From the NCBI GenBank assembly GCA_029204225.1, contig MU831981.1, forward strand, positions 29,284 to 93,283: a stretch of DNA of 64,000 nt, given 5' to 3'. The notes below the pieces were generated by a model that worked only from the letters and a program-made list of their open reading frames with translations, had not been told where the DNA came from and did not search any database. This stretch comes from Diphasiastrum complanatum. Its lineage: Eukaryota > Streptophyta > Lycopodiopsida > Lycopodiales > Lycopodiaceae. Shown here piece after piece: positions 43,807-53,308 of this stretch. A program made the translations under genes and the position numbers. Within the stretch, counting starts at the first letter, position 1. Every line of letters starts with the position of its first letter.

Positions 43807-45426
43807 GCTATGTAGTTACTAGTATCTACTATCATCATTCATGTATGTCAATTGCATAAGTTTTTGCTCGCAGCTTAATGCAACCAGACTACCAGTCTCG
43901 ACTCTTAATTTCAATGCACAAACATGTAGACAGATCAATGCACGTGCAACAAACAATAGTTAAAAGAAACAATTCTAAATGGTTTTAACCAGTTAGGATT
44001 AAAACCAGCGAGGCCCAATATGAATCAGTTCAAACTGGACAATCGGTCCAATTTGAACAACCGATTTGAATCGTCCAGAAAACATCGTAGCATAGCAGCT
44101 AGATAGTAACTAAAACCATTTCTTAAGACTTACACATCAGAATCCAGATTGATAGCAGGATTGATCATTGATCAGCAATGACTCCCGAGTGCTCAGTGAT
44201 TGTACTCAGGCTTCCAACAAATCGGCCTTCAGAGTTCAAGTGGACCTCTAGAGTCCAAACGTTGGACAGCCAGACTGCCAGCAGCCACGCTGCAATTTGC
44301 GAGCAGGTGGACAGGACTGGGTTGAACTTTGGGATCTAGCCTAAGAATCAGCAGTGAGCACCATTAGCATGGATGAATACTTCAGGGAGGACTAGATCCA
44401 TTGAAGGGCCCCATTTTCAATATAAGCTTTTGGAATTTTCTAGCTAACTCGCACATGGATACTTTCTCAAACAAGCCAACAGCCCATAACCTTATTTTTC
44501 TGGAAAGGTTCAAATAAGGTTTTCAAGAGTATGATAAATAGAGAGGCTATTGCTGAAACTGCAGTTGATTCTTCTAGCTCCTGAGCTCATTTTAGGTGGC
44601 CAATTTACAGTCTTTGTAGGGATCTGCGACTATTGCACATCAAAATTGCTGATCATTCAGTATTTCTTAGATGGAGATTACTTGATATTCATCTCATGTT
44701 GCCGAGATGTGTTTACATGATCCCATATGTGTGAATGTGTTCATAACTGCGAGTATGATGTCAAGCAAGGGGTCTCACAAGCAACTGTGCCATGAAATTT
44801 GTCATGCCGATTTGCAACGTGAACTTCTTGCTTCAAATGGAAGAGGAGGTCTTACATCATGTAACAAGAAATTCTAAGATGAAGAAGATATTTACAATCT
44901 AATAGATACGGGATGATTCATCTAAGAAAACAAACAGAGCCTTCAAGATGCTCTGAAAGGTATGAGCCCTTTGGAATGCAAAGAGACTTTCCACCGAGCA
45001 TTCTAAAAGGCTGTTTTGAATTTACTAGATCACAGAATTGATTAGGCTTTATGTTGTCCATCTTTGTACATAACAACTTGTATTTAGAATTACTTGAATA
45101 CTTAGCCCTCACCTTTCATCGTAGACCCTTTCTATGGCTAAGACCTTGTTTTAGGATTCAATGTGTCAAAAGTTCATGTGACATGATTGAGTTTTCAAAT
45201 ACTGAATTTTCAATGGCCTGCATTTAAATTGGCGTACTCAAAAGAAGAAACTGTTAAATCTAATCTGCACATTTAAGAAATACTCAATCAAGAATCACCT
45301 ACCAACAGACATTCCAATATTGGTTTCTGTGACTTGATTTCTACGCAATTTTCGCTCCAAGTGAGCTGCAATCCAGATAGTCCCTAGTGGGCCCTTTTTG
45401 GCTAAAATGAACTGCGAGTAAAACAT
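13789..45426 (-). CDS. RAD21: RAD21/SCC1-family cohesin subunit (alpha-kleisin), 15 coding exons
   Basis: Kleisin subunit that closes the SMC1-SMC3 cohesin ring in the nucleus for sister-chromatid cohesion and DNA repair; separase cleaves it at anaphase. Exons in order: 45303-45426, 36214-36487, 35856-35950, 35602-35651, 35321-35385, 33962-35133, 33458-33593, 30396-30532, 18599-18880, 17616-18448, 17350-17412, 16775-16787, 16598-16703, 14099-14249, 13789-13887. All junctions are GT-AG and phase-compatible; the sum is 3600 nt, 1199 aa plus TGA. The N-terminal kleisin domain (residues about 1-125) shows [18 protein letters not shown] and [19 protein letters not shown]. Then come the plant-type block [26 protein letters not shown], a long acidic centre with repeats, and the C-terminal winged helix [15 protein letters not shown] + [12 protein letters not shown]. 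Introns 1, 8 and 13 carry transposons. Plant RAD21.3/SYN4 is somewhat shorter (about 1000 aa by memory), so the paralogue assignment is open. Least certain: the exon 9/10 boundaries and exon 12. Confidence 0.9.
14015..14097. repeat. (GT)n(AG)n microsatellite at the RAD21 exon 14 donor
   Basis: (GT)n 14015-14041 then (AG)n 14041-14097. On the gene strand this is (CT)n then (AC)n, beginning within the 5' splice site of RAD21 intron 14. Confidence 0.95.
14980..16300 (+). mobile_element. Copia remnant in RAD21 intron 13 (antisense)
   Basis: Plus strand: the pre-integrase region [39 protein letters not shown] and [10 protein letters not shown] (15271-15530). The integrase core is missing and RT follows at once: [20 protein letters not shown] and [12 protein letters not shown] (15640-15750), then VDDLIISN-like and [19 protein letters not shown] up to about 16290. 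Stops and frameshifts throughout. A (CA)n tract lies at 14914-14946. Confidence 0.8.
16775..16787 (-). CDS. RAD21: RAD21 exon 12, candidate 13-nt microexon
   Basis: Thirteen bases between a TCTAAAG acceptor and a GTAAGT donor, coding VKGK plus one base. Without it, exon 11 (ending in phase 0 at a GTAAGT donor) and exon 13 (starting with two bases of a codon) do not join in frame. With it, the junction reads [19 protein letters not shown]. The downstream intron is only 71 bp. A competing solution is a weaker donor (GTGTAA) for exon 11 and no microexon. Confidence 0.65.
17616..18880 (-). CDS. RAD21: RAD21 exons 9-10 with an optional 150-nt in-frame intron
   Basis: Exon 9 (18599-18880) starts [15 protein letters not shown] and is joined in phase to exon 8. 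Exon 10 (17616-18448) carries an acidic array of degenerate 12-13-residue units built on [15 protein letters not shown] and QEASTESR. The 150 bases between them (18449-18598) have GTGAGC and CTCCAG borders but also stay open in frame. Their translation is hydrophobic and unlike the neighbouring acidic sequence, so I treat them as an intron. Alternative donor GTGTGT and alternative acceptor GCCCAG (exon start 18436) are also possible. The exon 10 donor is GAA/GTACGT. Confidence 0.75.
19425..19582 (+). mobile_element. LINE 3' tail (copy 1) ending in (CT)n
   Basis: Matches the 3' end of the LINE at 22270-22434: GGAGACGTTTATATATGCTC, CTTGACATGTACTTTTATCTC, GCCTTTTGGCATG, GACATTAATAGAGC, then (CT)n at 19561-19582. 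A 38-bp segment (TTACCACATACTTGACATG...) is duplicated in tandem. The body of this copy is absent upstream. Confidence 0.7.
19583..22434 (+). mobile_element. LINE (non-LTR retrotransposon) copy 2, RT core deleted, antisense in RAD21 intron 8
   Basis: ORF1 starts MAPRKRGGG near 19613, runs through an Ala/Ser-rich stretch of CCTCCAGCG repeats with a frameshift, then coiled-coil [19 protein letters not shown] and a C-terminal block [16 protein letters not shown] with [14 protein letters not shown]2 starts with the endonuclease: [35 protein letters not shown] and GDFNARTSS (20815-21280). The reverse transcriptase is missing. The C-terminal zinc-finger region [20 protein letters not shown] lies at 21650-21720. 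It ends in GACATTAATAAAG and (CT)n 22384-22434. Confidence 0.85.
22435..22493 (+). mobile_element. LINE copy 3, 5' end only
   Basis: Immediately after the (CT)n tail of copy 2 comes a CCCATCC-rich leader and a start MAQKKRF, parallel to MAPRKRG of copy 2. It is cut after about 60 bases by the Gypsy LTR. Confidence 0.55.
22494..22750 (-). repeat. Gypsy 3' LTR (shared part)
   Basis: About 257 bp matching the 5' LTR with few differences, for example GGAAACGG versus GGAAATGG and CAAGCTAAGG versus CAAGCTATGG. LTR sequence probably continues beyond 22750, where the 5' copy is cut off. Confidence 0.8.
26452..26493. repeat. (AG)n microsatellite
   Basis: Pure AG dinucleotides in the leader region of the Gypsy element, followed by ATGGCGGCC. 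Confidence 0.95.
27606..27853 (-). repeat. Gypsy 5' LTR (truncated)
   Basis: Pair of the LTR at 22494. It abuts the primer binding site at 27592-27604. At its upstream end the phrase CTAGTGAGAGCCCAATATA recurs 60 bp apart (27792 and 27852), a small tandem duplication at the junction with the minus-strand LINE. Confidence 0.8.
27872..29768 (-). mobile_element. LINE copy 4 (minus strand) with endonuclease and reverse transcriptase
   Basis: Same family as copy 2. The 5' end abuts (CT)n (29769-29801 on the plus strand as AG). A short ORF1 start runs into the endonuclease [33 protein letters not shown] and NFNARIEF. After a frame change the reverse transcriptase reads [36 protein letters not shown] and [20 protein letters not shown]. 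The RT then jumps to the C-terminal region ([15 protein letters not shown]), so the catalytic YxDD part is deleted. It abuts the Gypsy LTR at 27.87 kb. Confidence 0.85.
28155..28271 (-). repeat. Three 39-bp tandem copies inside the LINE RT
   Basis: Unit starts GAGCTCGGAGGGTGAAGATA (plus strand) at 28155, 28194 and 28233. In frame it repeats the 13 residues [13 protein letters not shown] three times within RT domain 2. It keeps the frame open. Confidence 0.95.
29769..29801. repeat. (AG)n microsatellite at the LINE 5' end
   Basis: On the LINE strand this reads (CT)n directly before the element, like the tracts preceding copies 2 and 3. Confidence 0.95.
30533..33457. other. RAD21 intron 7, mostly unrecognised
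   Basis: No RAD21 coding sequence. At 31075-31450 the plus strand shows a broken coiled-coil reading ([37 protein letters not shown]), possibly a gag-type remnant of an unknown element. The rest is AT-rich without recognised motifs. Confidence 0.4.
33962..35133 (-). CDS. RAD21: RAD21 exon 6 (acidic centre with six 21-aa repeats)
   Basis: Largest exon, 390 full codons. It opens with acidic Pro/Thr-rich repeats ([33 protein letters not shown]). Six tandem units of about 21 residues follow at roughly 34401-34775 (protein residues about 323-447), with the frame [13 protein letters not shown]...REVLTSG. It ends in the conserved block [15 protein letters not shown] and the residues VLATILG, which lead into exon 7 ([16 protein letters not shown]). 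The acceptor is CTGACAG just before 35133. An upstream AG (CAACAG) would put a stop in frame. The donor GGTCAG ends the exon after the first G. Confidence 0.88.
36214..36487 (-). CDS. RAD21: RAD21 exon 2 (core of kleisin N-terminal domain)
   Basis: Strongly conserved block: [45 protein letters not shown] and [18 protein letters not shown]. The acceptor is TTTGAAG at 36488-36489. The donor is AAGAG/GTCTTT at 36214/36213, not a strong consensus, but the two leftover bases (AG) fit the first base (T) of exon 3 to give Ser before [10 protein letters not shown]. Open reading continues past the donor for a further 79 bases, so a longer readthrough form would still be open there. Confidence 0.9.
36540..38185. 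other. RAD21 intron 1, unrecognised part
   Basis: No coding domain or repeat seen between exon 2 and the hAT remnant. Confidence 0.35.
38190..40760 (+). pseudogene. hAT transposase pseudogene in RAD21 intron 1 (antisense)
   Basis: Plus strand, collinear with a plant hAT (DUF659) transposase. A BED-finger-like N-terminal region lies at 38200-38520, then [11 protein letters not shown] (38830-38880), DUF659 with [28 protein letters not shown] and [15 protein letters not shown] (39222-39500), [20 protein letters not shown] and [13 protein letters not shown] (39620-39760), [20 protein letters not shown] (about 40029-40090), and the C-terminal dimerisation motif [12 protein letters not shown] (40425-40465). 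The last part has a frameshift to [11 protein letters not shown]. In-frame stops show it is dead. Intron-like GT-AG gaps (for example about 39024-39164) separate some blocks. No terminal inverted repeats found. Confidence 0.8.
40960..41340 (+). mobile_element. Copia fragment (spacer before RT)
   Basis: Plus-strand reading with an acidic linker, [20 protein letters not shown] and then [20 protein letters not shown], which is the region just before a Copia RT. It breaks off where the minus-strand Copia LTR-like sequence begins. Confidence 0.6.
41345..43640 (-). mobile_element. Copia 3' half (RT, RNase H, probable 3' LTR), sense in RAD21 intron 1
   Basis: Minus strand: [78 protein letters not shown] and the catalytic [11 protein letters not shown], then [20 protein letters not shown] and RNase H with [30 protein letters not shown] and LVGFSDSDW (about 43540 down to 41850). 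Frameshifts between blocks. A purine tract AAGGAGGG is followed by TGTTAAAAAT at 41779 down, a plausible 3' LTR start; its end near 41345 is inferred. The upstream half is missing. Confidence 0.8.
43740..43806. repeat. (TG)n(AG)n microsatellite
   Basis: A T-run, then TG repeats to about 43781 and AG repeats to 43806, inside RAD21 intron 1. Confidence 0.95.
43860..45302. other. RAD21 intron 1, 5' part, unrecognised
   Basis: No coding domain, LTR or inverted repeat recognised. Confidence 0.35.
45303..45426 (-). CDS. RAD21: RAD21 exon 1 (start codon, kleisin N-terminus)
   Basis: Encodes 41 residues beginning [15 protein letters not shown], the invariant start of plant SCC1/RAD21 proteins, which contacts the SMC3 neck. 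The ATG at 45426 is chosen because the family begins at this Met with FYS. It ends with SV plus one base (G) at a GTAGGT donor. That base joins AC at the start of exon 2 to give the conserved Asp of SVDSILFPE. Intron 1, which follows, is 8815 bp and carries the hAT and Copia remnants. Confidence 0.93.
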
Positions 45427-46720
45427 CTTTAACCTTTTGCCAAATAGCCGTCTGTTGGCTTTGACTACAGCCTTCTGCCTGTCTCAAATTATCCAGTCAC
45501 TGACAAAAGAAACCAAAAAGGAGGATGTGGTAAAGCTGTTTTAGGGACTAGGCACTTGCAGTTGAATATTCCCAGTACAAATGCAAAACATAGCTCATTC
45601 ACATCTTCCCCCAATGTGGCACAATCGTTACCATAGATCTCTGAAAGTTTCAGCACTCCCAGATGATTCTCTTTGATCTGATCTTCTTCCTGACGCTGAT
45701 TCTTCCTCCTGAACCAAATCCTCTGAGTTTCCTACCCTACCGAGGTCCTATAATTATCATGGCGTGCCGAGACTCCAAGTCTATCTAGCTTGTGGCATCT
45801 TCACACAGGTCTCAGGTCCCATCTTCAAAATGGTTGACACGTTTGTGATCTTCAGCCCTTCAACATTTTTCTTTCTCAAATCAGAATCTTTGTCATGAAT
45901 GCGCTGATTCTTTACTTTGATTACAGTAAGTGTGCTGGTGTGCCAAAATTAGTCCACCCAGAAAACCCAAAAAACTCATGCTTGAGGGTTCCCCTTCAAC
46001 GCAATGAAGAAACGGTCACCTGCATTTAAATTTACAACAGTAACGTGTGAGAATGGTGATACTAGGAGAAGCCATTTTTCACAAAGCCTGGTTGCAGAGG
46101 TTACTGTCCAACAAAAGATACCAACAAGTGAAAGCTCTCACAGGGAAAAAAAAAACAAAAAATAAACGCCAAGTGAGATGGTACGAGAAAAGACCCAACT
46201 GGGCCAAAAAGAAAGCACAGGAAAAATTAGCAGCTAAGAGGGGAGTTTGAAGCCAAAGGAAACCAACCCCATCACCAAATTTTGAGCTTTCAAGACGAAG
46301 AGAACAAAGGGTTGGGAAGAAACATAACAGCACCAAATCAGGTCCCCAGAGCTGGGCCTGACCCGAAAGAGATCCATGATCAAAAGGATGCTTACCTCAC
46401 AAAAAAGAGACAGAAAAGTTGAAAGTCTTCAGCAATCCCAGAGGCTTTTGCACAATGAGATGGAGCTACAGTAGCTTGAAAGCAGAAAAGTGATCATCAG
46501 ATCAAACCCACAAACCCAAACAGAAGCAACCAAATTTGCAAGCCAGGAAGCTGAAGAGCTTCCAGAGCATGAAAACCCACAACACAAAACCGAGAGATGA
46601 GATCAGATCCAACAGCCTTCTCCTCCTGCCTTTGCTGTGTGCCTGTGCTTTGCTGAGAAAAAGAGCTCAAAAGAGCAAAAAAAGAAAAAGAAAAAAAAAA
46701 GAGCAAAAACAAAAAAAAAA
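45427..46720 (-). other. RAD21: RAD21 5' UTR with probable leader intron
   Basis: A purine/pyrimidine-mixed leader-like stretch on the minus strand (about 46396-46720) ends in GTGAG/GTAAGC at 46396. Possible acceptors GACAG or GGCAG lie at about 45475-45481, which would leave a 50-base non-coding piece before the ATG. This predicts a leader intron of about 0.9 kb. Upstream, at 46680-46730, the plus strand is A-rich. No TATA box is obvious. Transcription start is inferred only. Confidence 0.5.
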
Positions 46721-46899
46721 AAAAACAGCTTTGTTCTTGACGAGGTCACAGGGTCACTTGCTGGCAATTCCGACCAGGCCTATTTAGCGTGCACAGGGAC
46801 CCCTTATTGGATCGTGGGTGACACGTGTCGACCTACTATAGGACAGCTTTCAAACTCCTTTTCTCTCCACTTTCATTATTTTGAACTTCCTAATATGCA

Positions 46900-49800
46900 G
46901 CTTTTGGGTGGGATACAAGTCAGCCCCCCCCCCCACCCTCCACGCACAAAAAATGAGTGTGTTTTCAACCTTGCTTGGCAATCGTGGATTGGGCGCTACG
47001 AAGTGCTACGGAGGTCCAAAGAGCTAGGGGCTAAGGACAAATAAAATTGTGCGAGGTTTTCAACTGGACGTCGCCCCAAGTGCATAAAAGAAAAATCATA
47101 GGTTTAACGAAGCTAACAACATTCGTTGCATGTTGCCTACATTATATCTAGTTCTTGAGACATGATAAGAGAATGGAGGCTAAAGTGGCTTGCTATGTGC
47201 ACACCACAGCTGAAAATATGTTCATCACGTGTATGTGTATCGTAGAAGGTGTATTGTAGAAGGATACTAGAAAGTGACTAGCCACCTACCTATATGGCCC
47301 ATGGGCGTGAATGAGATATATGTACAAGAAGCATATAGCAGCCGATTATGGGCATGGTGGGGCCAAGCTCAAGCTCAAGATGAATGCTTGGGCCCTAGAA
47401 GTTGGAAGCTCATGATAGCAACTCTCAAGCGCACCACCATATTTGGATTAGAGTGAGGGACAACGGTGCCATGGTAGTCGCGATTGCATGTACGCCTCCA
47501 TGAGAAATGCTAGTTGGTTGCTTGGAAGTTGGGAGTGAGGATCTTGGTCACAAAGATCTAGGTTTATATATGTATAGGGCTACAAAGATTTTGTTGTTTG
47601 ACTTCCTGCGTAAGTATGTACTATGGACCGACATTGAAGATTTAATGGCCAGTTTCCATATGGAATCCTCTTTTACAATATGATTGAAAGGCAAGAAAAT
47701 CTTGTGAACACAAACCAACACTCGAAAGGAAAAAATGTCAAAAGCGTGGTTCTAAATGGCAACTTGAAGAGTGCACACCAACTTATTCTAAAAGTTCCAT
47801 TAATAGTTTATCTATAAGAATGTTGTAGGATAAAGTCAACATTCTCACACTTTTTAGAGCCCAAACAACTACCATTTCATGCATTATGTATCAAACGTAT
47901 ATATGATAACACAAGGTTGGAACAAACCATACAATTCGTCAATATATCGAGGAAAATTGCCCTACAAACTCAACAACCAAGAAAAAATCTTGTCAATCGG
48001 CTCATCGAGCACACAAATTGTGAACTTCATAAAAGAGCTAAACACTCTCATTAACATAGCACTATACCTCAAAAGAAATTTTTACAAAACCAAAAATTCT
48101 AAGAGTATAATAAACTCAACGACTAGATTTGAAAGCAACTTGGTCTCATATCAAACTAAGGCTTGACTTATGCAAACGTCGGTATTATAGAATAGCTTCA
48201 TTTTCCTTCAACATCACTTGTAGTGTCCCAAAACTATGAATCCAACTTACAAAACCTTGTCTTTCCTAAAACACTTATTGCAAGCCGATTTTGCACCCTA
48301 ACCAAACTTTTGCCATCCAAATGCATAATTGGTCCTGTCATTTGAGTGATTACATCATTGGACAATAATTTGATCCTTCTAGCTTTTGATTGATCTAGTA
48401 GTTATTTAAGAAGTATATTCTTCCGACAAGCTCCACATTCCTTCAAATTTTCAAATTATCTTTTGTTGATGTATGATTCTAAGAGAACAACAATAACTAG
48501 ATTTGTTATATCGCCTTAATTATACACCTTCTAGATATAGTCCAACTCGAGAAAGCACATGACTCATCCATCTCATGAGATTTGGAAGAAAAAAAAACTA
48601 CCTACGTTACTTAGCTAAATGTTTACCTATACAGCGCAACTAAAAATTTAAGAGTCTACTTGAACTCTTAGTAAATATTATTTCTTCGCTTCTTCCCATG
48701 CAGACATTTGAGTGTTAAATTTTTCTAAAGTTTCTTAATTCACTAGAATGAGCTTTAATGAATCATATGTATTCTTAAATATTCAACTAAACATGTAACT
48801 GAAAAAAAAAAATCAATTTATGGAAGTCAACATATTATGAAAAAAATGTTCGGAGAACAAGAAAAGGTGCTTCCATTCTCCCAATATGCCATCTTTCTTG
48901 AACAACCGCTCATCGTTGATTGATAATAAACTTAATCGATTGATCCTGACACTATCCTAAAACAAAAGGGCCAAAATTTGGCTAGAAATATTGGTAGGAA
49001 GGAGGAAACTTGACTTGTTAGTGAAAGAATAGAGAAAAATATTGACAATAATTTAGCATAAATCTGTAGCCTTCAAATTCCACCTTTCAAAATGGCATTT
49101 GAACACAAGGTATACATTTTACTCATAAATAGTCATTTATTGTTGATAAAATTCATCTTTTCATAATTCAAATCTATGTTTCTCATTATCATGTTGCATA
49201 ACTATTATGGTTATATCTCTCGCTCAAAATGCAAAACATAGATTTATTGAGTGGATTTTTCATTTGATAGTCTGTAAGGACATTTTTGAGCTTGAATAAA
49301 AAACAAAGAAGATTTGAAAAAAAGCAAATGTGAGCCTTGGTATGAAAAGCTCCAATTTGGGCTTCCATATGTACATTGAAGAGCCCAAGCAATAGCATGC
49401 AACTAAAGGCCTTAGCCGCAACTATTTTACTTTGTGCACAATTTGGTGGTGGGGTCGTGCCAATTGTTGAAGGGCCTCCATGGGTGGCGGATGTATGTTC
49501 CAATGGCACTTTTCCAAATTTGAATACCTATTCTCATTGTCATTTTTATACATGATTGTAAGTTGGAATTTTACGATTATTTAAGTAAGTAATGGATTTT
49601 TTAGAAAAGAAAAACATTGTGCATATCCAAAAAAGCCTTGCCATAATGGTTGTATTTTAGATTTTTTTTCAATGAAAAATGACCAATTGCTTTTGATTTA
49701 ATTTTACTCAATGACATCATTTTATTTCAGTCATTTTGCATGACACAATTGTTCGAGAAATTTGGCATAGTAATCAACATTTTTTTGCTCTCCGTGAGTC

Positions 49801-50312
49801 CTAATGTTTGTTTGAATCATGCACATGTGTAGCAACATAACCAAATTTAAAAAGGCTATTCTAAATCTTGTATCAAACAATTTTATGAATGCAATCGACA
49901 ACTTTCATTTCATTTAGTTGGTATGGTAAGTTTAGTTAGTATTTTACAACGTTAAACACACCTTGGTGGTTATCCAAGTGTGTAAAAATATAATGAGTTT
50001 GCAATGATGAGTTAGATGACTTTGCATTTTGTTGTGAAAGTGGACTAGAGAATGATCAAACAAACATATCTAAGACAATTCAACAGGAGCATTCATGAAT
50101 AATGTGATTCGTCACAACATTGTAGTCTTTATGATTTCGTTGCTTCAAACCATATAATGAAAGGAAAATTCTATGCCTAAATACTTACTTATTCAATACA
50201 TAGAAGAGTCTCAAATTGTATATTGTGAATAATGAAGTCACAACATGCTCTTATGAAGATAAGATGTTATTATTCTTGGATATTCCTGCAAGAACTACTA
50301 GACCTTGTGTGT

Positions 50313-50345
<33 letters not shown>

Positions 50346-51125
50346 TACACCTAGTTATTCCATAATCCTCAACTACAAAAGTTGGCACTTATTGATGCTC
50401 ATTCAGTGTTCATGATTGGACATCATCTAATGCTCATCTTTTGTCTTTGTGTTTATTTCAAATGTGATTCTTAATTTATGAATTTGGTGATAATAATATT
50501 AAATGCCCCAAACCATGTGTGTACACATGTTTCTAATTTTTTCAAAAGTTGGATTTATGAACTATTAAATTATAATGGTCTAGTTTAGACTAGTACAAAA
50601 AAGGTATACCAATGCTTATGCCTTATCTATAGATGAATATTATACCATTAAATGTCACTACCACTTTATTAAGTTGTTAATAGAACGTCGACCGAAGAGT
50701 TCTACATAGACACAAAAGCGATATATAGCTTGTTTTTTGGGACATTTTTCATATGTAATACCATGGCTCAATGACACATTTTCATCAATGGGAGACAAAA
50801 TCTTATTGATAAAATTGACACTTGCAATTCAAATAGATATCACTCAACAAAACACAACATTGTCACAACTTTTATGAGAATCTCTAAACTATTGGAGCAC
50901 TATACAATTTCATTGGGCAACAAATTTGTATGTTGATATGTCAGTACCTTATATCTTGCTCAATGACACTTATTTGGGATTTCTTTTAGGTGTTGTAAGT
51001 TTTTGGGTCCATTTACGTTATTAAGCAATGTTTGATGGGTTGAAAAACAAAACTTAATCATCAGGTGCTCATTTGAACCTTGGGCCATTTTTTAAATATA
51101 TTTAATGCTTCTTTTTCATATATTT
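46900..51125. other. Intergenic, AT-rich, no gene seen
   Basis: Only short ORFs without domain motifs. A (TG)n tract lies at 50307-50345. Some low-level transposon decay is likely but not readable. Confidence 0.35.
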
Positions 51126-51129
51126 ATTT

Positions 51130-51161
51130 ACACACACACACACACACCCACACACACACAC

Positions 51162-51194
<33 letters not shown>
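51130..51194. repeat. Palindromic (CA)n-(TG)n microsatellite
   Basis: A (CA)n run (51130-51161, with one CCC break) passes directly into (TG)n (51163-51194), so the two halves are reverse complements with almost no loop. Confidence 0.9.
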
Positions 51195-51197
<3 letters not shown>

Positions 51198-51660
51198 AAA
51201 TAAAAACATAAATCAAATATGTAGATAAAATTTCAAATTTGCCAACTATATATCTTATGTTGTCCATACATAAGCCATGCATACCCTATTTATCGACCCT
51301 AATGTAGTTGGTTTGGATGTACACCTTGTTGGCCCTTATAAAGTTGATATATTGGCACAACTGATTCTATGTTTGAACAATATCAAAACTAGTTATTTAT
51401 TTGAAGAACCATTTTTCATTGTCAAACTATGTCTAATTTTGAAGAAATTATTTCGATCCTAACCAAAGTATTTGAAATCTATAGATAGAGTGCACTTATA
51501 TGGATTGTAGTGTTTATTTTTTCACAAAAAGTGTTATCAACAAAAAAAGAAAAATCTACCTTTTGCCAATTGTTTTCAGGTTAAAACAACTTTTTTCAAT
51601 CGATTATTGTCCAATTCCTTATGTCTTTGATCAAAAATCTTTTTTATATGGTAGTATATA

Positions 51661-53074
51661 TGTTGGCCTAAGTGGGAAGCCCGACTTGCCGAGTCAACCG
51701 ACTATCGTCGAGGACCGACTATCCCGACTATATTGACTATCGACAGCAACACGCTCGACTCCGAGCAATCGAAGCCCTCGCACGCCCACTTCTTGTATTG
51801 TGCAACTACTTGGACAATGACAACATCATCCATGATCTACTACAGACGGCGCAAAGACTCCATGCCACCTTCTTGTACATACTGTTAAAAATTCACAATT
51901 CTAGCTTGACTAGTTTTGGTCATATGACTTGTAAATAGTTAGATGGTCATGATGTGGCTTGTCACATGTGCCAAATAGCATAGGATTCCATTCATAAGGA
52001 TGTTCTCAAGTAGACCTAAGTGTTAGAACCTTTGGAATGAGTCCAAATTATGCTTAGATACAAGGGAGAAAAAATAGGAGCTATTTTTGGTAATTTTTGC
52101 ATTGTTGAGGGATCTCCAAGATTCCAACCCTAACTTAGTAGGGATGAAAGATCCACCAAAATTAGCATTAGGGATAGGTTTAGGGCTACTCATACCTGCC
52201 CAAAACCGTGATGGATCATGTATATATAGGTGATGATATCTCACCAAAATCAATCAAGCAATTTCATGTTTTTTCTCTCATAATGGTGCAATTGCTCTCT
52301 ATGTTCATAATTGTTTGAGTACTTGTGATTACTAATGATTATAGGATTGAATGTAGGTCTGGTGTACAGTACTCAGACTGTGGGAGGCCGTACTTTCACA
52401 CGTGTGAAGCCTTCTTCAAGGATTTGGGCCATTTAGTGAGGTTCAAGCATAGATTTTTGATGGATTTTGATGGTTCAACTTGTGCTAATCTTATGAAATC
52501 ATAATCTATTGTTTCCCTCATCATTTCAAGTGTTTTAGGATCCTTATTTGCTGTAATTTTTACACATACGTCTGTACAATTGTAAATTGTATACAGAGAT
52601 AGTAATTGTAATCAATAAAATATACATAATTAGAGACAGACAATGTAGATGCTTTCACGCATCGATTCTTTCCTTTCAGACTGATTGTCAGTAATAAGCT
52701 CATAGCTTTTACAGAGCAAAGTTAGCTTCCTGAGCACGCAGTTTCGCCCGCTATTGTCTTGTGCTCATAGCATCAATCTGACTTGTATTTCTATACATTA
52801 ATCTGAATCAATTATTGTCTTGGTTTTGCATTCAGAGTTTTTGTAAGACTTGCATGTTTTGCTATTTCGTTTTATGTCTGACTCTCTTATTGCTTTGTCT
52901 GTCTGCTCTTCCGCTTCCGCAAACAACCAAAAAATTAAGCTCTGATTTGTATTCACCTATTGTTGTAGTAGTGCACGCACCAAGGTAACCAGTCGACCGC
53001 CGCTTCTGTGCGGTAGTAGGATCATCCCGATCCGATTATTCGACTGTCGGTCCACCACAGCCAATTCCCTAACA
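51661..53074 (+). mobile_element. Probable solo LTR, about 1.4 kb
   Basis: Begins TGTTGGCC and ends CCTAACA. Inside are a TATATATAGG box (52219-52228) and AATAAAATAT (52614-52623) spaced as promoter and polyadenylation signal of an LTR, plus G/C-rich CCGACTATCG-type repeats near 51700. No internal retroelement sequence follows on either side. No clean target duplication is visible, so the call is moderate. Confidence 0.5.
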
Positions 53075-53222
53075 TGTCTATGTGGCCAAATTAGTTTTGT
53101 TGGATAGTTGATGTACCATTGAGCTGTAGGCTATGTTGTATTTTTGGTGTACTATTTGACTAGGGGATTGCCAAATTTTGGGGGAAAAAAAAAGAGGAAA
53201 GAGAGAATTGTTCCTCTCAACC

Positions 53223-53308
53223 CATCTTGGTGTTATGGGTCAAACTTACATACACCAAGTGCAACTCATCTTGGTGTTATGGGTCAAACTTGCATACACC
53301 AAGTGCTA
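53223..53308. repeat. 44-bp tandem duplication
   Basis: CATCTTGGTGTTATGGGTC...CACCAAGTGC occurs twice with period 44 and one or two differences. Confidence 0.85.

Noticed and set aside
46637-47044. Lysine-rich ORF near the RAD21 promoter
   Set aside because: A-rich low-complexity sequence in the putative RAD21 leader and promoter region, antisense to the gene; no domain.
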